DNA of 64,000 nucleotides from Novosphingobium sp. MD-1. Its GTDB lineage: Bacteria > Pseudomonadota > Alphaproteobacteria > Sphingomonadales > Sphingomonadaceae. Where the stretch lies: contig NZ_BBXA01000034.1 of NCBI RefSeq assembly GCF_001014975.1, forward strand, positions 124,001-188,000, written 5' to 3'. Positions 19,148 through 27,332 of the stretch are shown one piece after another. Below the pieces are notes generated by a model. It was not told the origin of the DNA and did no database searches. It was given only the letters and a program-made list of their open reading frames with translations. Positions within the stretch are counted from its first letter, which is position 1, and every line of letters starts with the position of its first letter. Position numbers and translations under genes: made by a program.

Positions 19148-19543
19148 TCAGTGCTGGGGCGCGGCGGCGGGCGCCGTCTTGTCGGCCGGACGGTTGGCCG
19201 CTGGCAGTTCCGGCGTCACACCCATGTCGACCAGCGGATCGTTCGCCGGCGTGGTGCTGGCCGATGCGGACGCGTCGGGATCGGCCACGGCCGAAGCATC
19301 GGCCATGTAGGCGCGATCGAGAATGACGTTGGCCAGGCCTACGAGCAGCAGCATCGCCGCCAGCCCGAACAGCCCGATCTGGAGGCGGTGGACCACTTGC
19401 GCGCGCAGTTCGCGCGGAGTGGGCGGAACGTGGTGAATGGGCGCCTTCGCCATGCCGCCCGCCTGCGCCGCGCCATGGCCCGCGCCCGGCACGGATTGCG
19501 CGGCGCGGCCGGATCGACGCGAAGGGAAGCCGAAAAGAGCCAT
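19148..19543 (-). CDS. Small single-pass membrane protein of unknown function
   Basis: This is an unrecognised 131-residue protein. It has a basic cytoplasmic N-terminus (1-52), one membrane helix at about 54-70 (IGLFGLAAMLLLVGLANVI) and a low-complexity Ala/Ser/Asp/Pro-rich periplasmic tail. Spacing of 14-15 bases to genes on both sides suggests it is expressed with the cysteine synthase and the GldG-like protein. No catalytic motif is visible. Confidence 0.6.
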   Translation of the reverse strand: MALFGFPSRRSGRAAQSVPGAGHGAAQAGGMAKAPIHHVPPTPRELRAQVVHRLQIGLFGLAAMLLLVGLANVILDRAYMADASAVADPDASASASTTPANDPLVDMGVTPELPAANRPADKTAPAAAPQH

Positions 19544-19558
19544 CCCGGGCAGATTATC

Positions 19559-20569
19559 CTATTGTTGCAGCCATGGAAATACCGGCAGATTCTTGGCCTT
19601 CAGCCATTCCGGGTTGTAGAGCGAGGACAGGTAGCGGAAGCCGGTGTCGCACAGGATCGTGGCCACGCGCGGGTGCGGCCGCCCTTCCGCCACCAGCTTG
19701 CGCCCCAGCGCCACCGCGCCGGCCACGTTGATCCCGCTCGACAGGCCAAGGCACAGCCCTTCCTCGGCCAGCAAGCGGCTGACCCACAGCAGGCCTTCCT
19801 CGTCCGAGATGCGGAACTGGGTATCGATCGGCGCGCCTTCGAGGTTGGCGGTGATGCGCCCCTGCCCGATCCCTTCGGCCACCGACGATCCTTCGGCCTT
19901 CAACTCACCGCAGGCGTAGTAGTTGTAAAGCGCCGCGCCGTGCGGATCGGTGAGCGCGATCGTGATGTCCTCATCGAACGCCTTGAGGCCCAGACTGGTG
20001 CCGGCGATCGTGCCGCCTGTGCCCGCCGCGCAGGTAAAGCCGTCGATGCGGTGCTCCATCTGCTCCCAGATTTCGGGCGCGGTGCTTTCGATGTGCGCGC
20101 GGCGGTTGGCGATATTGTCGAACTGGTTGGCCCAGATCGCGCCTTCGGTCTCCTCGGCGATGCGGCGCGAGGTGTGGACGAAGTGGCCGGGATTGGAAAA
20201 CGGCGCGGCGGGAACGAGCACGAGTTCGGCGCGCAGCGCGCGCAGCGTGTCCATCTTCTCGCGCGATTGCGTTTCGGGCATGACGATCACGGTCTTGTAG
20301 CCGAGCGCGTTGGCGACGAGCGCGAGGCCGATGCCGGTGTTGCCCGCCGTGCCTTCGACGATCGTGCCGCCGGGCTGGAGCAGGCCCTTCTCCTCGGCAT
20401 CGCGCACGATCCACAGTGCGGCCCGGTCCTTCACCGACGCGCCGGGGTTGGCGAATTCGCACTTGCCGAAGATGTCGCACCCCGCTTCCTCGCTTGGCCC
20501 CTTAAGCCGAACGAGCGGGGTGTTGCCGATGAGCGAAAGCGTGTCGGGAAGAAGGACGGGTACGGTCAT
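19559..20569 (-). CDS. Cysteine synthase family PLP enzyme
   Basis: The 336-residue protein belongs to fold-type II PLP enzymes, close to cysteine synthase A, which makes cysteine from O-acetylserine and sulfide. Seen are SLIGNTPLVRL near the start, the PLP-lysine motif NPGASVKDRAALW, the substrate loop GTAGNTGIGLA, a glycine phosphate cradle GTGGTIAG, and the C-terminal DTGFRYLSSLYN. The ATG at 20567-20569 begins the conserved domain, so the longer upstream frame is rejected. A cystathionine beta-synthase-like role cannot be excluded. The C-terminal CBS domains of that family are absent. Confidence 0.88.
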   Translation of the reverse strand: MTVPVLLPDTLSLIGNTPLVRLKGPSEEAGCDIFGKCEFANPGASVKDRAALWIVRDAEEKGLLQPGGTIVEGTAGNTGIGLALVANALGYKTVIVMPETQSREKMDTLRALRAELVLVPAAPFSNPGHFVHTSRRIAEETEGAIWANQFDNIANRRAHIESTAPEIWEQMEHRIDGFTCAAGTGGTIAGTSLGLKAFDEDITIALTDPHGAALYNYYACGELKAEGSSVAEGIGQGRITANLEGAPIDTQFRISDEEGLLWVSRLLAEEGLCLGLSSGINVAGAVALGRKLVAEGRPHPRVATILCDTGFRYLSSLYNPEWLKAKNLPVFPWLQQ

Positions 20570-20663
20570 GGTCAAGGAGTTAGGCGGCCCGTGTGCGTTC
20601 CGCAATCCGTTTGCGGCTTGGTCCGCGACAAATCCCGCTTTCGACCGATCGTTCCGGACCGCT

Positions 20664-21326
20664 TTACTCCCGGCCGGCGCGGATGGCCGCGCCCCCGGCG
20701 AAGGGCGCGATGGCCAGCGCGGCCAGGCTTGTCGCGGCGAGCAGGAGCAGGCCACCCTCCCCACCCGGCTGGAGCGAGCCCGCGCCGAAGATCAGCAGCG
20801 GCACCGCCAACGGGATCGCCAGCAGCCCCCCCAGCGCCGCGCCCGCGCGCAGGCCAGCGGTAAGCGCCGCGATGGTCACGCCGATCGCGGCCAGCCCCGG
20901 CGTGCCCAGCAGCAGCCCCAGTTCGACCACGCGCAACTGCCCGGCATCGAGCGAAAGCAGGCCGGCGGAAAGCGGCGCGGCCAGCAGCAGCGGCACCCCG
21001 AAGCTGATCCAGTGCGCGATGATCCGCACCAGCAGCAGCGCCTCTTCGGCAATGCCGCGCAAGGCCCATTGATCGAAGAAACCCGCCTCAAGGTCCGGCT
21101 CCACCAGCCGGTCGAGCGGGAGGATCGCGGCGAGCAACGCCGCCACCCAGATCACGCCCGCGCCGGTGCGGCCGAGCAGCCGCGCGTCCGGCCCCACCGC
21201 GAAGGGAAACAGCATGGCGACCGCGAGGAAGAACAGCAGCGGCAGCACCGCCCCGCCCCGCCCCTGCGCGCCGCGCAGCAGCAGCGCCAGATCACGCGTG
21301 AAGATCGGCCAGAGACGCGCGATCAT
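20664..21326 (-). CDS. ccmB: Haem exporter membrane protein CcmB
   Basis: CcmB is the membrane subunit of the CcmABCD complex used in system I cytochrome c maturation. The 220-residue protein has about six hydrophobic helices, the N-terminal FTRDLALLLRGAQG segment and LPLLFFLAVAMLFPFAVGPD, both typical of CcmB. It overlaps ccmA by 4 bases (ATGA), which sets the start. The two c-type cytochromes at 55669-56621 would depend on such a system. The remaining ccm genes are outside the window. Confidence 0.9.
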   Translation of the reverse strand: MIARLWPIFTRDLALLLRGAQGRGGAVLPLLFFLAVAMLFPFAVGPDARLLGRTGAGVIWVAALLAAILPLDRLVEPDLEAGFFDQWALRGIAEEALLLVRIIAHWISFGVPLLLAAPLSAGLLSLDAGQLRVVELGLLLGTPGLAAIGVTIAALTAGLRAGAALGGLLAIPLAVPLLIFGAGSLQPGGEGGLLLLAATSLAALAIAPFAGGAAIRAGRE

Positions 21327-21898
21327 GCGACGTAATCCCGCAGCGCCAGCTGTCGCACCCCGGCGAGCGCGAGCGGCTGGTGCGAGGCGATCACCACCGC
21401 GCCGCCGCCCGCAAGATGCGCGGCGATGCGCTCCTGCGCCACGGCGGCCCATTGCGTGTCCAGCCCGTTGAGCGGTTCGTCGAGCAGCCAGATCGCGGCC
21501 TGGCTGGCGGCGACGCGGGCGAGCGCGGCGCGCTTGCGCTGGCCGGTGGACAAGTAGCGCACGGGCACGTCGAGCAGGTCTTCGAGGCCGAAATCCGCGC
21601 CCTCGTCCCCGCTGCCGTCGATCCGTCGCCAGAACGCCAGCGCCGCGTCCAGCGGCTGGTGCCCGTCGAGCGCGAGCCGTTCATCGGACAGCGCCAGCGC
21701 GCCCTCGCGCTCGACGGTACCGGCAAAAGGGCGCAGCAGGCCGGCGAGGATGCGGATCAGGCTGGATTTGCCAATGCCGTTCGGCCCGGCAAGGTGCAGC
21801 GCCTCGCCGCCCTGCACCGAAAATGACAGCCCCTTGAACAGCACGCGGTCGCCGCGCCGGCAGGCGATGTCACGGGCGGCGAGATGGCAGGCTTGCAT
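21323..21898 (-). CDS. ccmA: Haem exporter ATPase CcmA
   Basis: CcmA is the ABC ATPase that releases haem from CcmE during cytochrome c maturation. The 191-residue protein has Walker A GPNGIGKSS (38-46), the ABC signature LSTGQ (116-120), Walker B WLLDEP (137-142) and a switch histidine in ASHQPLAL. The ATG at 21896-21898 is used. The in-frame TTG ten codons upstream lacks support. ccmA is divergent from the pterin dehydratase gene, with only 47 bases between the starts. Confidence 0.92.
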   Translation of the reverse strand: MQACHLAARDIACRRGDRVLFKGLSFSVQGGEALHLAGPNGIGKSSLIRILAGLLRPFAGTVEREGALALSDERLALDGHQPLDAALAFWRRIDGSGDEGADFGLEDLLDVPVRYLSTGQRKRAALARVAASQAAIWLLDEPLNGLDTQWAAVAQERIAAHLAGGGAVVIASHQPLALAGVRQLALRDYVA

Positions 21899-21945
21899 GG
21901 ACCGGCTCGATAGGGGAAAGCGCGGCAACTGCCAAGGAGAGCCAG

Positions 21946-22236
21946 ATGTCGATTGCCCGCCTGACCGACGCCGAACGCGACGAAGCCCTGGCCCGCCTGC
22001 CCGGCTGGGCGCTGCGCGAAGACGGACTCGCCATCGTCAAGACGTTCCGCTTCGCCGATTTCGCCCAAGCCTTCGGCTTCATGGCGCGCGTGGCGATCCA
22101 TGCCGAAAAGGCGGATCACCACCCCGAATGGTTCAACGTGTACAACCGCGTGGAAATCACGCTGACCACGCACGACGCCGGCGGCCTGAGCACGCGCGAC
22201 GTGGCGCTGGCGACGATGATCGAGACGTTCGTCTAA
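21946..22236 (+). CDS. phhB: Pterin-4-alpha-carbinolamine dehydratase
   Basis: This 96-residue protein dehydrates 4a-hydroxytetrahydropterin, recycling the cofactor of aromatic amino acid hydroxylases. The family signature is clear: EKADHHPEW (54-62) with the paired active-site histidines His58/His59, NRVEITLTTHDAGGLSTRD, and the third histidine at 76. A GGAGAG ribosome site lies 6-12 bases before the ATG. No phenylalanine hydroxylase is nearby in the window. Confidence 0.93.
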   Translation: MSIARLTDAERDEALARLPGWALREDGLAIVKTFRFADFAQAFGFMARVAIHAEKADHHPEWFNVYNRVEITLTTHDAGGLSTRDVALATMIETFV

Positions 22237-22268
22237 GCGGGACGAAGGTCGAAAACGACGAAAGTGTT

Positions 22269-22349
22269 CCCACCCCCAACCCCTCCCGCAAGCGGGAGGG
22301 GAGCGAGACTTGCGCCGCTGCAGGCGGCGTTAGTCGCAGCGGGGTGGGC
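22269..22349. repeat. Palindromic repeat family 1, copy A
   Basis: The element begins CCCACCCCC, contains a perfect hairpin CCCCTCCCGC/GCGGGAGGGG, then a conserved spacer and a second hairpin, and ends GGGGTGGG. Related copies occur at 31365-31444 (opposite orientation), 35950-36065 and 48673-48766. It fills the gap between the convergent pterin dehydratase and SDR genes. Confidence 0.85.
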
Positions 22350-22378
22350 GAGCCCGCGTATCCTTCCGCGCGACGTGT

Positions 22379-23182
22379 TCACCCCCCCAGCGGACGCAGG
22401 CTCGCCCGGCCCTGCTTGCGCACGCGGCCGGGCAGCCAGCGCGCGCCGAAGGCCAGCTTGCGCGCGGTAGCGCCGACCAGCGTATGCAGCGTCTGGCCGT
22501 GGATGGCCGCCCATGCCGCGTCCGCCACGTGCGAAACCGGCGTGATTTCCAGCCCGGCTTCCTTGACACGGCCGCGAATATCCTCGTTCGAGGCCCGGTT
22601 CGGTGCGTGATCGAGCAATGGCGTATCGATGAAGCCGGGCATCAGATCGCGGACCTCGATGCCGTCGGGCGCCCATTCGGCATCAAGCGATTCGGTCAGC
22701 CCGCGCACCCCGAACTTGGTGGCGGTATAGACCGAGGCGCCGGGCGTGCCATAGATGCCGGCCGCGCTGGCGGTGTTGAGCAGGCAGCTTCCCGGCGCGC
22801 TCCGCTTGAGCCAGGGATAGGCGGCCTGCGCCCCGAAGATCATGCCCTTAAGGTTGATGTCGAGCGTGCGCTCGACCTCGTCCACGCCCAGGTCGGCGAG
22901 CTGCCCGCCGATGGGGATGCCGGCATTGTTGAACACCACGTCGATACCGCCCCCGGCGGCGCGCGCGAAATCGGCCAGCACCGCATCCCACGCAGCGCGA
23001 TCGCGCACGTCGAGCTTGTGGATCGAACTGGCACCCGCCGGCAGGAGCGCGGCGGTTTCCGCCATGCCCGCCTCGTTGATATCGGCGATACCCACGAACC
23101 AGCCTTCGCGCCCGAACCGCTGCGCCACGGCGCGGCCGATGCCCGATGCGCCGCCGGTGATGAAGATTGCCTTGCGTGCCAT
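22379..23182 (-). CDS. Short-chain dehydrogenase/reductase
   Basis: This 267-residue classical SDR probably oxidises or reduces an alcohol/ketone with NAD(P). It shows the cofactor motif TGGASGIGRA (9-18), NNAGIP (about 87-92), the catalytic serine in NTASAAG, YTATK (YxxxK) and a PGFIDT segment after it. The acidic residue after strand 2 (IADINEAG) suggests NAD preference. The C-terminus is about 20 residues longer than typical and rich in Arg/Gly. The substrate cannot be told from sequence. Confidence 0.87.
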   Translation of the reverse strand: MARKAIFITGGASGIGRAVAQRFGREGWFVGIADINEAGMAETAALLPAGASSIHKLDVRDRAAWDAVLADFARAAGGGIDVVFNNAGIPIGGQLADLGVDEVERTLDINLKGMIFGAQAAYPWLKRSAPGSCLLNTASAAGIYGTPGASVYTATKFGVRGLTESLDAEWAPDGIEVRDLMPGFIDTPLLDHAPNRASNEDIRGRVKEAGLEITPVSHVADAAWAAIHGQTLHTLVGATARKLAFGARWLPGRVRKQGRASLRPLGG

Positions 23183-23275
23183 GAATGCCCAAGCCCCTCC
23201 GTAATTGGCCGTTCAAATTGCGTTGTTATGCGCAACTCATCCTACAGCGGCGGCGAACTTACAAGATGCGAGCGG

Positions 23276-23893
23276 TCAGAGCGCGGGGTTGTTGTAGCAG
23301 TGCCATGTGAAGATCGCCGCCGCGCCGCGATGGGGGCGCCAGTCCTCGGCCAGGGCGCGGGTGCTTTTTTCGTCGGGCCGCTCCTCCAGCCCCAGCAGCT
23401 TGCCGAGGCCAACCTGCACCGCCAGATCACCCGCCGGCCAGATGTCGGGCCGCCCTTCCGCGAACAGCAGGTAGATTTCGGCGGACCAGCGGCCGATGCC
23501 CTTGATCCGCACGAGTTCGGCGATCGCCTCCTCGTCATCCGCCGGCAGGTTTTCGAGATCGAGCGCGCCAGACACAACCAGTTCGCACAGCGACCGGGCG
23601 TAGCCCTGCTTCTGGCGTGACAGGCCGCAGGCGCGCAGCGCGTCGAAATCGGCGGCGAGCAGATCGTGCGGCGGCATGTCGTCGCCCAGCAGCGCCTCCA
23701 GCTTGGCCCAGACCGACGCCGCCGCCGAAACGCTGACCTGCTGGCCGACGATGGTGCGCAGCAAGGTGCGGTAGCCGGTGGCGCGGATGCGCGGTTCCGG
23801 ATAGCCGACCCGGCCAAGCGCGGTCGCAATCCGGGGCGAACGCGCGGCGATGTGATCGAGCCCGGTGGCAATGGCATCGGCAGTCAAACCCAC
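23276..23893 (-). CDS. DNA-3-methyladenine glycosylase, HhH-GPD family
   Basis: This base-excision repair enzyme is AlkA/Mag-like and removes alkylated purines. With the GTG at 23891-23893 it has 205 residues. An AAAGGA ribosome site lies about 10 bases upstream of that codon, which is why I prefer it to the GTG at 23941. The helix-hairpin-helix reads VRIKGIGRWSAEIYLL (about 128-143) and Asp156 in PAGDLAVQ is the expected catalytic aspartate. There is no C-terminal iron-sulfur cluster, so it is not an endonuclease III or MutY. Confidence 0.88.
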   Translation of the reverse strand: MGLTADAIATGLDHIAARSPRIATALGRVGYPEPRIRATGYRTLLRTIVGQQVSVSAAASVWAKLEALLGDDMPPHDLLAADFDALRACGLSRQKQGYARSLCELVVSGALDLENLPADDEEAIAELVRIKGIGRWSAEIYLLFAEGRPDIWPAGDLAVQVGLGKLLGLEERPDEKSTRALAEDWRPHRGAAAIFTWHCYNNPAL

Positions 23894-24007
23894 GGGCGTT
23901 CCATCCTTTCGCGCAGACCGGCTTGCCAAAGCCGGGGGCACTCATTAGCAGCCGCTTCCAAACGGGAACAGGGGGGCGGATTCCGTCCCTGAACGGAGAC
24001 GCAAGCG

Positions 24008-24325
24008 ATGCCCAAGATTGTCGTTGTCAATCGTGCTGGTGAAGAAAAGACCGTGGACGCCGACGCCGGCCTTTCGGTGATGGAAGCGATCCGCGACAAC
24101 GGTTTCGACGAACTGCTGGCGCTGTGCGGCGGCTGCTGCTCGTGCGCGACCTGCCACGTCTATGTCGACCCTGCCTTCGCCGGCAAGATCGCGCCGATGA
24201 GCGAAGACGAGAACGACCTGCTCGACAGCTCGGACCACCGCAACGACCAGTCGCGCCTGTCCTGCCAGATCCAGATCACCGGCGAACTGGAAGGCCTGAA
24301 GATCACCATCGCGCCGGAAGACTGA
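24008..24325 (+). CDS. 2Fe-2S ferredoxin, adrenodoxin/putidaredoxin type
   Basis: This 105-residue electron carrier has the ligand pattern C-X5-C-X2-C at Cys40, Cys46 and Cys49, with the fourth ligand Cys86 in RLSCQI. The MSEDENDLLD stretch before it is the acidic docking helix of the vertebrate-type subgroup. Extra cysteines at 43 and 44 lie within the cluster loop. Such ferredoxins serve cytochrome P450s, Rieske oxygenases or iron-sulfur assembly. No partner gene is adjacent, so its role is open. An ACGGAGAC ribosome site precedes the ATG. Confidence 0.93.
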   Translation: MPKIVVVNRAGEEKTVDADAGLSVMEAIRDNGFDELLALCGGCCSCATCHVYVDPAFAGKIAPMSEDENDLLDSSDHRNDQSRLSCQIQITGELEGLKITIAPED

Positions 24326-24348
24326 GTACCAACCGTCATCCCGAGGTC

Positions 24349-24445
24349 CGTCATCCCGGCGCAGGCCGGGATCTCGGGCCGTTGATGGAAACCCCTGATA
24401 GGTTCGGCCCGGCCGTCTGAGATCCCAGCTTTCGCTGGGATGACG
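24349..24445. repeat. Palindromic repeat family 2 (GTCATCCC type)
   Basis: Two imperfect inverted arms, 24349-24375 and 24419-24445, face each other. Each arm is itself a small hairpin: CCCGGC-GCAG-GCCGGG and CCCAGC-TTTC-GCTGGG. GTCATCCC...GGGATGAC repeats of this sort are common intergenic elements in alphaproteobacteria. It lies between the convergent ferredoxin and argC genes and may also act as a transcription barrier. Confidence 0.8.
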
Positions 24446-24476
24446 GGGGATTGGAATGACGGGCAGGCGGATGCCC

Positions 24477-25406
24477 CTACAGGCGCAGGCCCGCCGTCTC
24501 TTCGAGGCCGGCGATCAGGTTGAGGCTTTGCACCGCCGCGCCGCTGGCGCCCTTGCCGAGATTGTCGAGTCGCGCCACCAGCCGCGCCTGTGCGCCGTCG
24601 GCGCTGGCGATGACGTGCAGTTCCAGCCCGTCCCACGGCTCCATCGATCCGCGCAACAGCAGTTCGCCGTCCGCCGGCGACTCCTGCGCCACCGTGATGA
24701 TGGGCGAGCCGGCGTAAAACTGCGTGAGCGCAGCGCGCAGCAGATCGGGCGCGGGGTTGCCGGGAATGATCGACAGCGGCAGTGGCACTTCCACGATCAT
24801 GCCGCGATGCGCCGGCACCACCGCCGGGCTGAACAGCGGCGCGATGGCGAGGTGCGCGTATTGCTGCATTTCCGGCACATGCTTGTGCCCGAAGGCCAGG
24901 CCATAGCCACGCCAGGCGATGTCGCGGTCCTGTTCGAAGCGGGCGATCAGCGCCTTGCCGCCGCCCGAATAGCCGGACACGGCGTTGCAGCTATAAGGCC
25001 ACGCCGTAGGCAGCAGGCCCGCGCGCACCAGCGGCGCGACCAGCGCGATGAAGCCGGTGGGGTAGCAGCCCGGATTGGAAATGCGCTTGGCATTGGCGAC
25101 CGCTTCGCGCCCGACGATCTCGGGCAGGCCATAGGTCCACCCTTCCGCCACGCGGTGCGCGGTGGAGGCATCGATCACGCGGGTGCGGTCGTTGGCGATC
25201 ATCGCCACGGCCGCCTTCGCCGCATCATCGGGCAAGCACAGGATCACGACATCGGCAGCGTTGATCGCCTCGGCCCGCGCGGCATCGTCCTTGCGACGCG
25301 CCTCGTCCAGCGCGATCAGGGTAAATTCGGGCCGGTCGGCCAGCCGATCGGCGATCTCGAGGCCGGTCGTGCCCGCCGCGCCATCGATGAAGACGGAGGT
25401 GGTCAC
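24477..25406 (-). CDS. argC: N-acetyl-gamma-glutamyl-phosphate reductase, short type
   Basis: ArgC reduces N-acetylglutamyl phosphate to the semialdehyde in arginine synthesis. The 309-residue protein has an N-terminal NADP Rossmann motif (FIDGAAGTTG) and the catalytic cysteine in SNPGCYPTG (Cys114). Its length marks the shorter, type 2 ArgC. The start is GTG at 25404-25406, overlapping the stop of the SH3-like gene upstream (GTGA). No other arg gene is in the window. Confidence 0.93.
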   Translation of the reverse strand: MTTSVFIDGAAGTTGLEIADRLADRPEFTLIALDEARRKDDAARAEAINAADVVILCLPDDAAKAAVAMIANDRTRVIDASTAHRVAEGWTYGLPEIVGREAVANAKRISNPGCYPTGFIALVAPLVRAGLLPTAWPYSCNAVSGYSGGGKALIARFEQDRDIAWRGYGLAFGHKHVPEMQQYAHLAIAPLFSPAVVPAHRGMIVEVPLPLSIIPGNPAPDLLRAALTQFYAGSPIITVAQESPADGELLLRGSMEPWDGLELHVIASADGAQARLVARLDNLGKGASGAAVQSLNLIAGLEETAGLRL

Positions 25407-25891
25407 GCGCCCGGCTCCGCCAGCGCGGCCAGCGGCACGTAGCCGACCAGCCCGTCCACGCCGACCTGCCCCCAGGCCCAGTTGCCCGCCATGTCGAGCA
25501 CGTTGAATGCGGTGCCCGCATCCAGCGGCGCCATCACATCGGCATCGTCACGCCCGGCGCGGCGCAGCTCGGTTCCGCCCGCCGCGATCACGCGCGGCAG
25601 CGGCACCGAATAGTGCGGCACGAAGACTTTACCCGCCAGACGGATGTGCGCCAGATCGCCTCGCACCGGGATATGGTCCGCTTCCAGGCGCGGCACCGGG
25701 CCTGACAGCGCGAGCTGTTCGGCGGGTACGGCATCGCCCGAAAGGGCGGACTGGTCGATCAAGGCGGACTCGATGGTCAATTCGGCATGTCCCCGGAAGC
25801 GGAAAAGCGCGCGCTTATACGGCCCGGCCCCCTCATTCAAGGGCTGGCCCTTCCGCTCCGGTCCGTCGGACGCGCTACGCCGGCTGGCCAT
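25403..25891 (-). CDS. SH3-like domain protein of unknown function
   Basis: The gene is assigned 162 residues from the ATG at 25889-25891, which overlaps the aminopeptidase stop by 17 bases. Two segments resemble bacterial SH3 (SH3_3/SH3_4) folds: VFVPHYSVPLPRVI with a following charged turn, and FNVLDMAGNWAWGQVGVDGLVGYVPLAAL at the C-terminus. No signal peptide is visible, so a cytoplasmic place is likely. The N-terminal 25 residues are poorly supported and a later start near LTIESALID is possible. Overlaps on both sides suggest cotranslation with pepA-like and argC. Confidence 0.72.
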   Translation of the reverse strand: MASRRSASDGPERKGQPLNEGAGPYKRALFRFRGHAELTIESALIDQSALSGDAVPAEQLALSGPVPRLEADHIPVRGDLAHIRLAGKVFVPHYSVPLPRVIAAGGTELRRAGRDDADVMAPLDAGTAFNVLDMAGNWAWGQVGVDGLVGYVPLAALAEPGA

Positions 25892-27281
25892 AGCGGTCGA
25901 GCAGCAGCCCCCAGGCCGCACGCAGGCCCAGCGCCTCGCCCCCCTTGGGCCGCCCCGGCTTGGCCGCCGGACGCCACGCGAAAGTATCGAAATGCACCCA
26001 GTCGATCCCCTCGCCCACGAAGCGATCGAGGAACAGCGCGGCGACGCTCGATCCGGCGAAACCATTGGCGTGGCTGTTCATGATGTCGGCCACATCGGAC
26101 TTCAGGTATTCGCGATAGCCATCATGCAGCGGCAGGCGCCAGCACGGATCGTCGCGCTCCAGCCCGGCGCGCAGCAGGGCCTCGGCCGTGCCGTCCTGCC
26201 GCGCGAACATCGCGGGCAAGTCCGGCCCCAGCGCGACGCGGGCCGCGCCGGTCAGCGTGGCGAAATCGATCACGAGTTCAGGCTTGTCCTCGCTGGCGCG
26301 CGCGAGCGCATCGCCCAGCACCAGCCGCCCTTCCGCATCGGTGTTGGTGATCTCCACGCTCATCCCCTGCCGCGTGCGCAGAATGTCGCCGGGCCGGAAG
26401 GCGTTGCCGGAAATCGCGTTTTCCACCGCCGGAACAAGCAGATGCAGGTTTATCCTGAGACCGGTCTGCATGATCAGGCCGGCCAGCGCCAGCGCGTGCG
26501 CGGCGCCGCCCATGTCCTTTTTCATCAGCGCCATGCCCGAGGACGGCTTGATGTCCAGCCCGCCCGAATCGAAACACACGCCCTTGCCCACCACGGCAAT
26601 GCGCGGGTGCTTCGGATCGCCCCAGACCAGCTCGATCAGGCGCGGGGCATGGCTGCGCGCGGCGGCGCGGCCGACGGCATGGACCATCGGGTAATCGCGC
26701 TCCAGCACGTCGCCCGCGAAGACGTGGATCTGCGCGTGGTGCGCCTTGGCCAGCGCGCGCGCCTCGGCTTCGAGCTGCGCCGGCCCCATGTCTTCGGCCG
26801 GCGTGTTGACGAGATCGCGCACCATGGTGACCGCCGCCGCCTCGGCCAGCGCCGGATCGATCGCCTTGGCATCCTTGGTCAGCAGCACGCGCGGTTCGCC
26901 GCCACTGGCATCCTTGCGGTAGCGGTCGAAACGGTACTGGCCGGTGACCCAGCCGTGCAGCGCCTTGCCAGCCTCTCCGTTCGCCAGCCGGTACGTGCCG
27001 CCGGGCAGGGTTTCGGCGAGCTTCGCCAGGCACCAGCTGGTGAGCCCCGCGCCATCGGCAACGCCGCCGGCCGCGAACCAGCCATCGCCATCGGGCAGGA
27101 TCGCGACTTCGCCGGCCGTGCCTTCGAACTTCTGCGCGGCCAGGATCGCGCGCTGGCCGGGGGAGCGCGCCTTCTGCCATGCGGCGAAGGACGCCTTGTC
27201 GACCAGGTGGAGCGCGGTGGCGGCCTGTCCCCGGTCAGGTTGGATCAATGTGGGCTGGTTCAAGGGCGTGCGGTCGTTCAT
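25875..27281 (-). CDS. Leucyl aminopeptidase family (M17) protein
   Basis: This 468-residue two-metal aminopeptidase releases N-terminal residues from peptides in the cytoplasm. The C-terminal catalytic domain shows VVGKGVCFDSGGLDIKPSSGM with the metal-binding Asp and the active-site Lys, KKDMGGAA, and NTDAEGRLVLGDAL with the second metal site and catalytic Arg. The N-terminal ~150 residues are the weaker-conserved regulatory domain. The ATG at 27279-27281 starts the protein. The longer frame upstream crosses the divergent lipoprotein gene and is spurious. Confidence 0.93.
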   Translation of the reverse strand: MNDRTPLNQPTLIQPDRGQAATALHLVDKASFAAWQKARSPGQRAILAAQKFEGTAGEVAILPDGDGWFAAGGVADGAGLTSWCLAKLAETLPGGTYRLANGEAGKALHGWVTGQYRFDRYRKDASGGEPRVLLTKDAKAIDPALAEAAAVTMVRDLVNTPAEDMGPAQLEAEARALAKAHHAQIHVFAGDVLERDYPMVHAVGRAAARSHAPRLIELVWGDPKHPRIAVVGKGVCFDSGGLDIKPSSGMALMKKDMGGAAHALALAGLIMQTGLRINLHLLVPAVENAISGNAFRPGDILRTRQGMSVEITNTDAEGRLVLGDALARASEDKPELVIDFATLTGAARVALGPDLPAMFARQDGTAEALLRAGLERDDPCWRLPLHDGYREYLKSDVADIMNSHANGFAGSSVAALFLDRFVGEGIDWVHFDTFAWRPAAKPGRPKGGEALGLRAAWGLLLDRYGQPA

Positions 27282-27332
27282 GTTGCGGCGGACCTTGCCG
27301 CAGCCGTGCGGCAAGCGCGAGAGGAAATTGCG

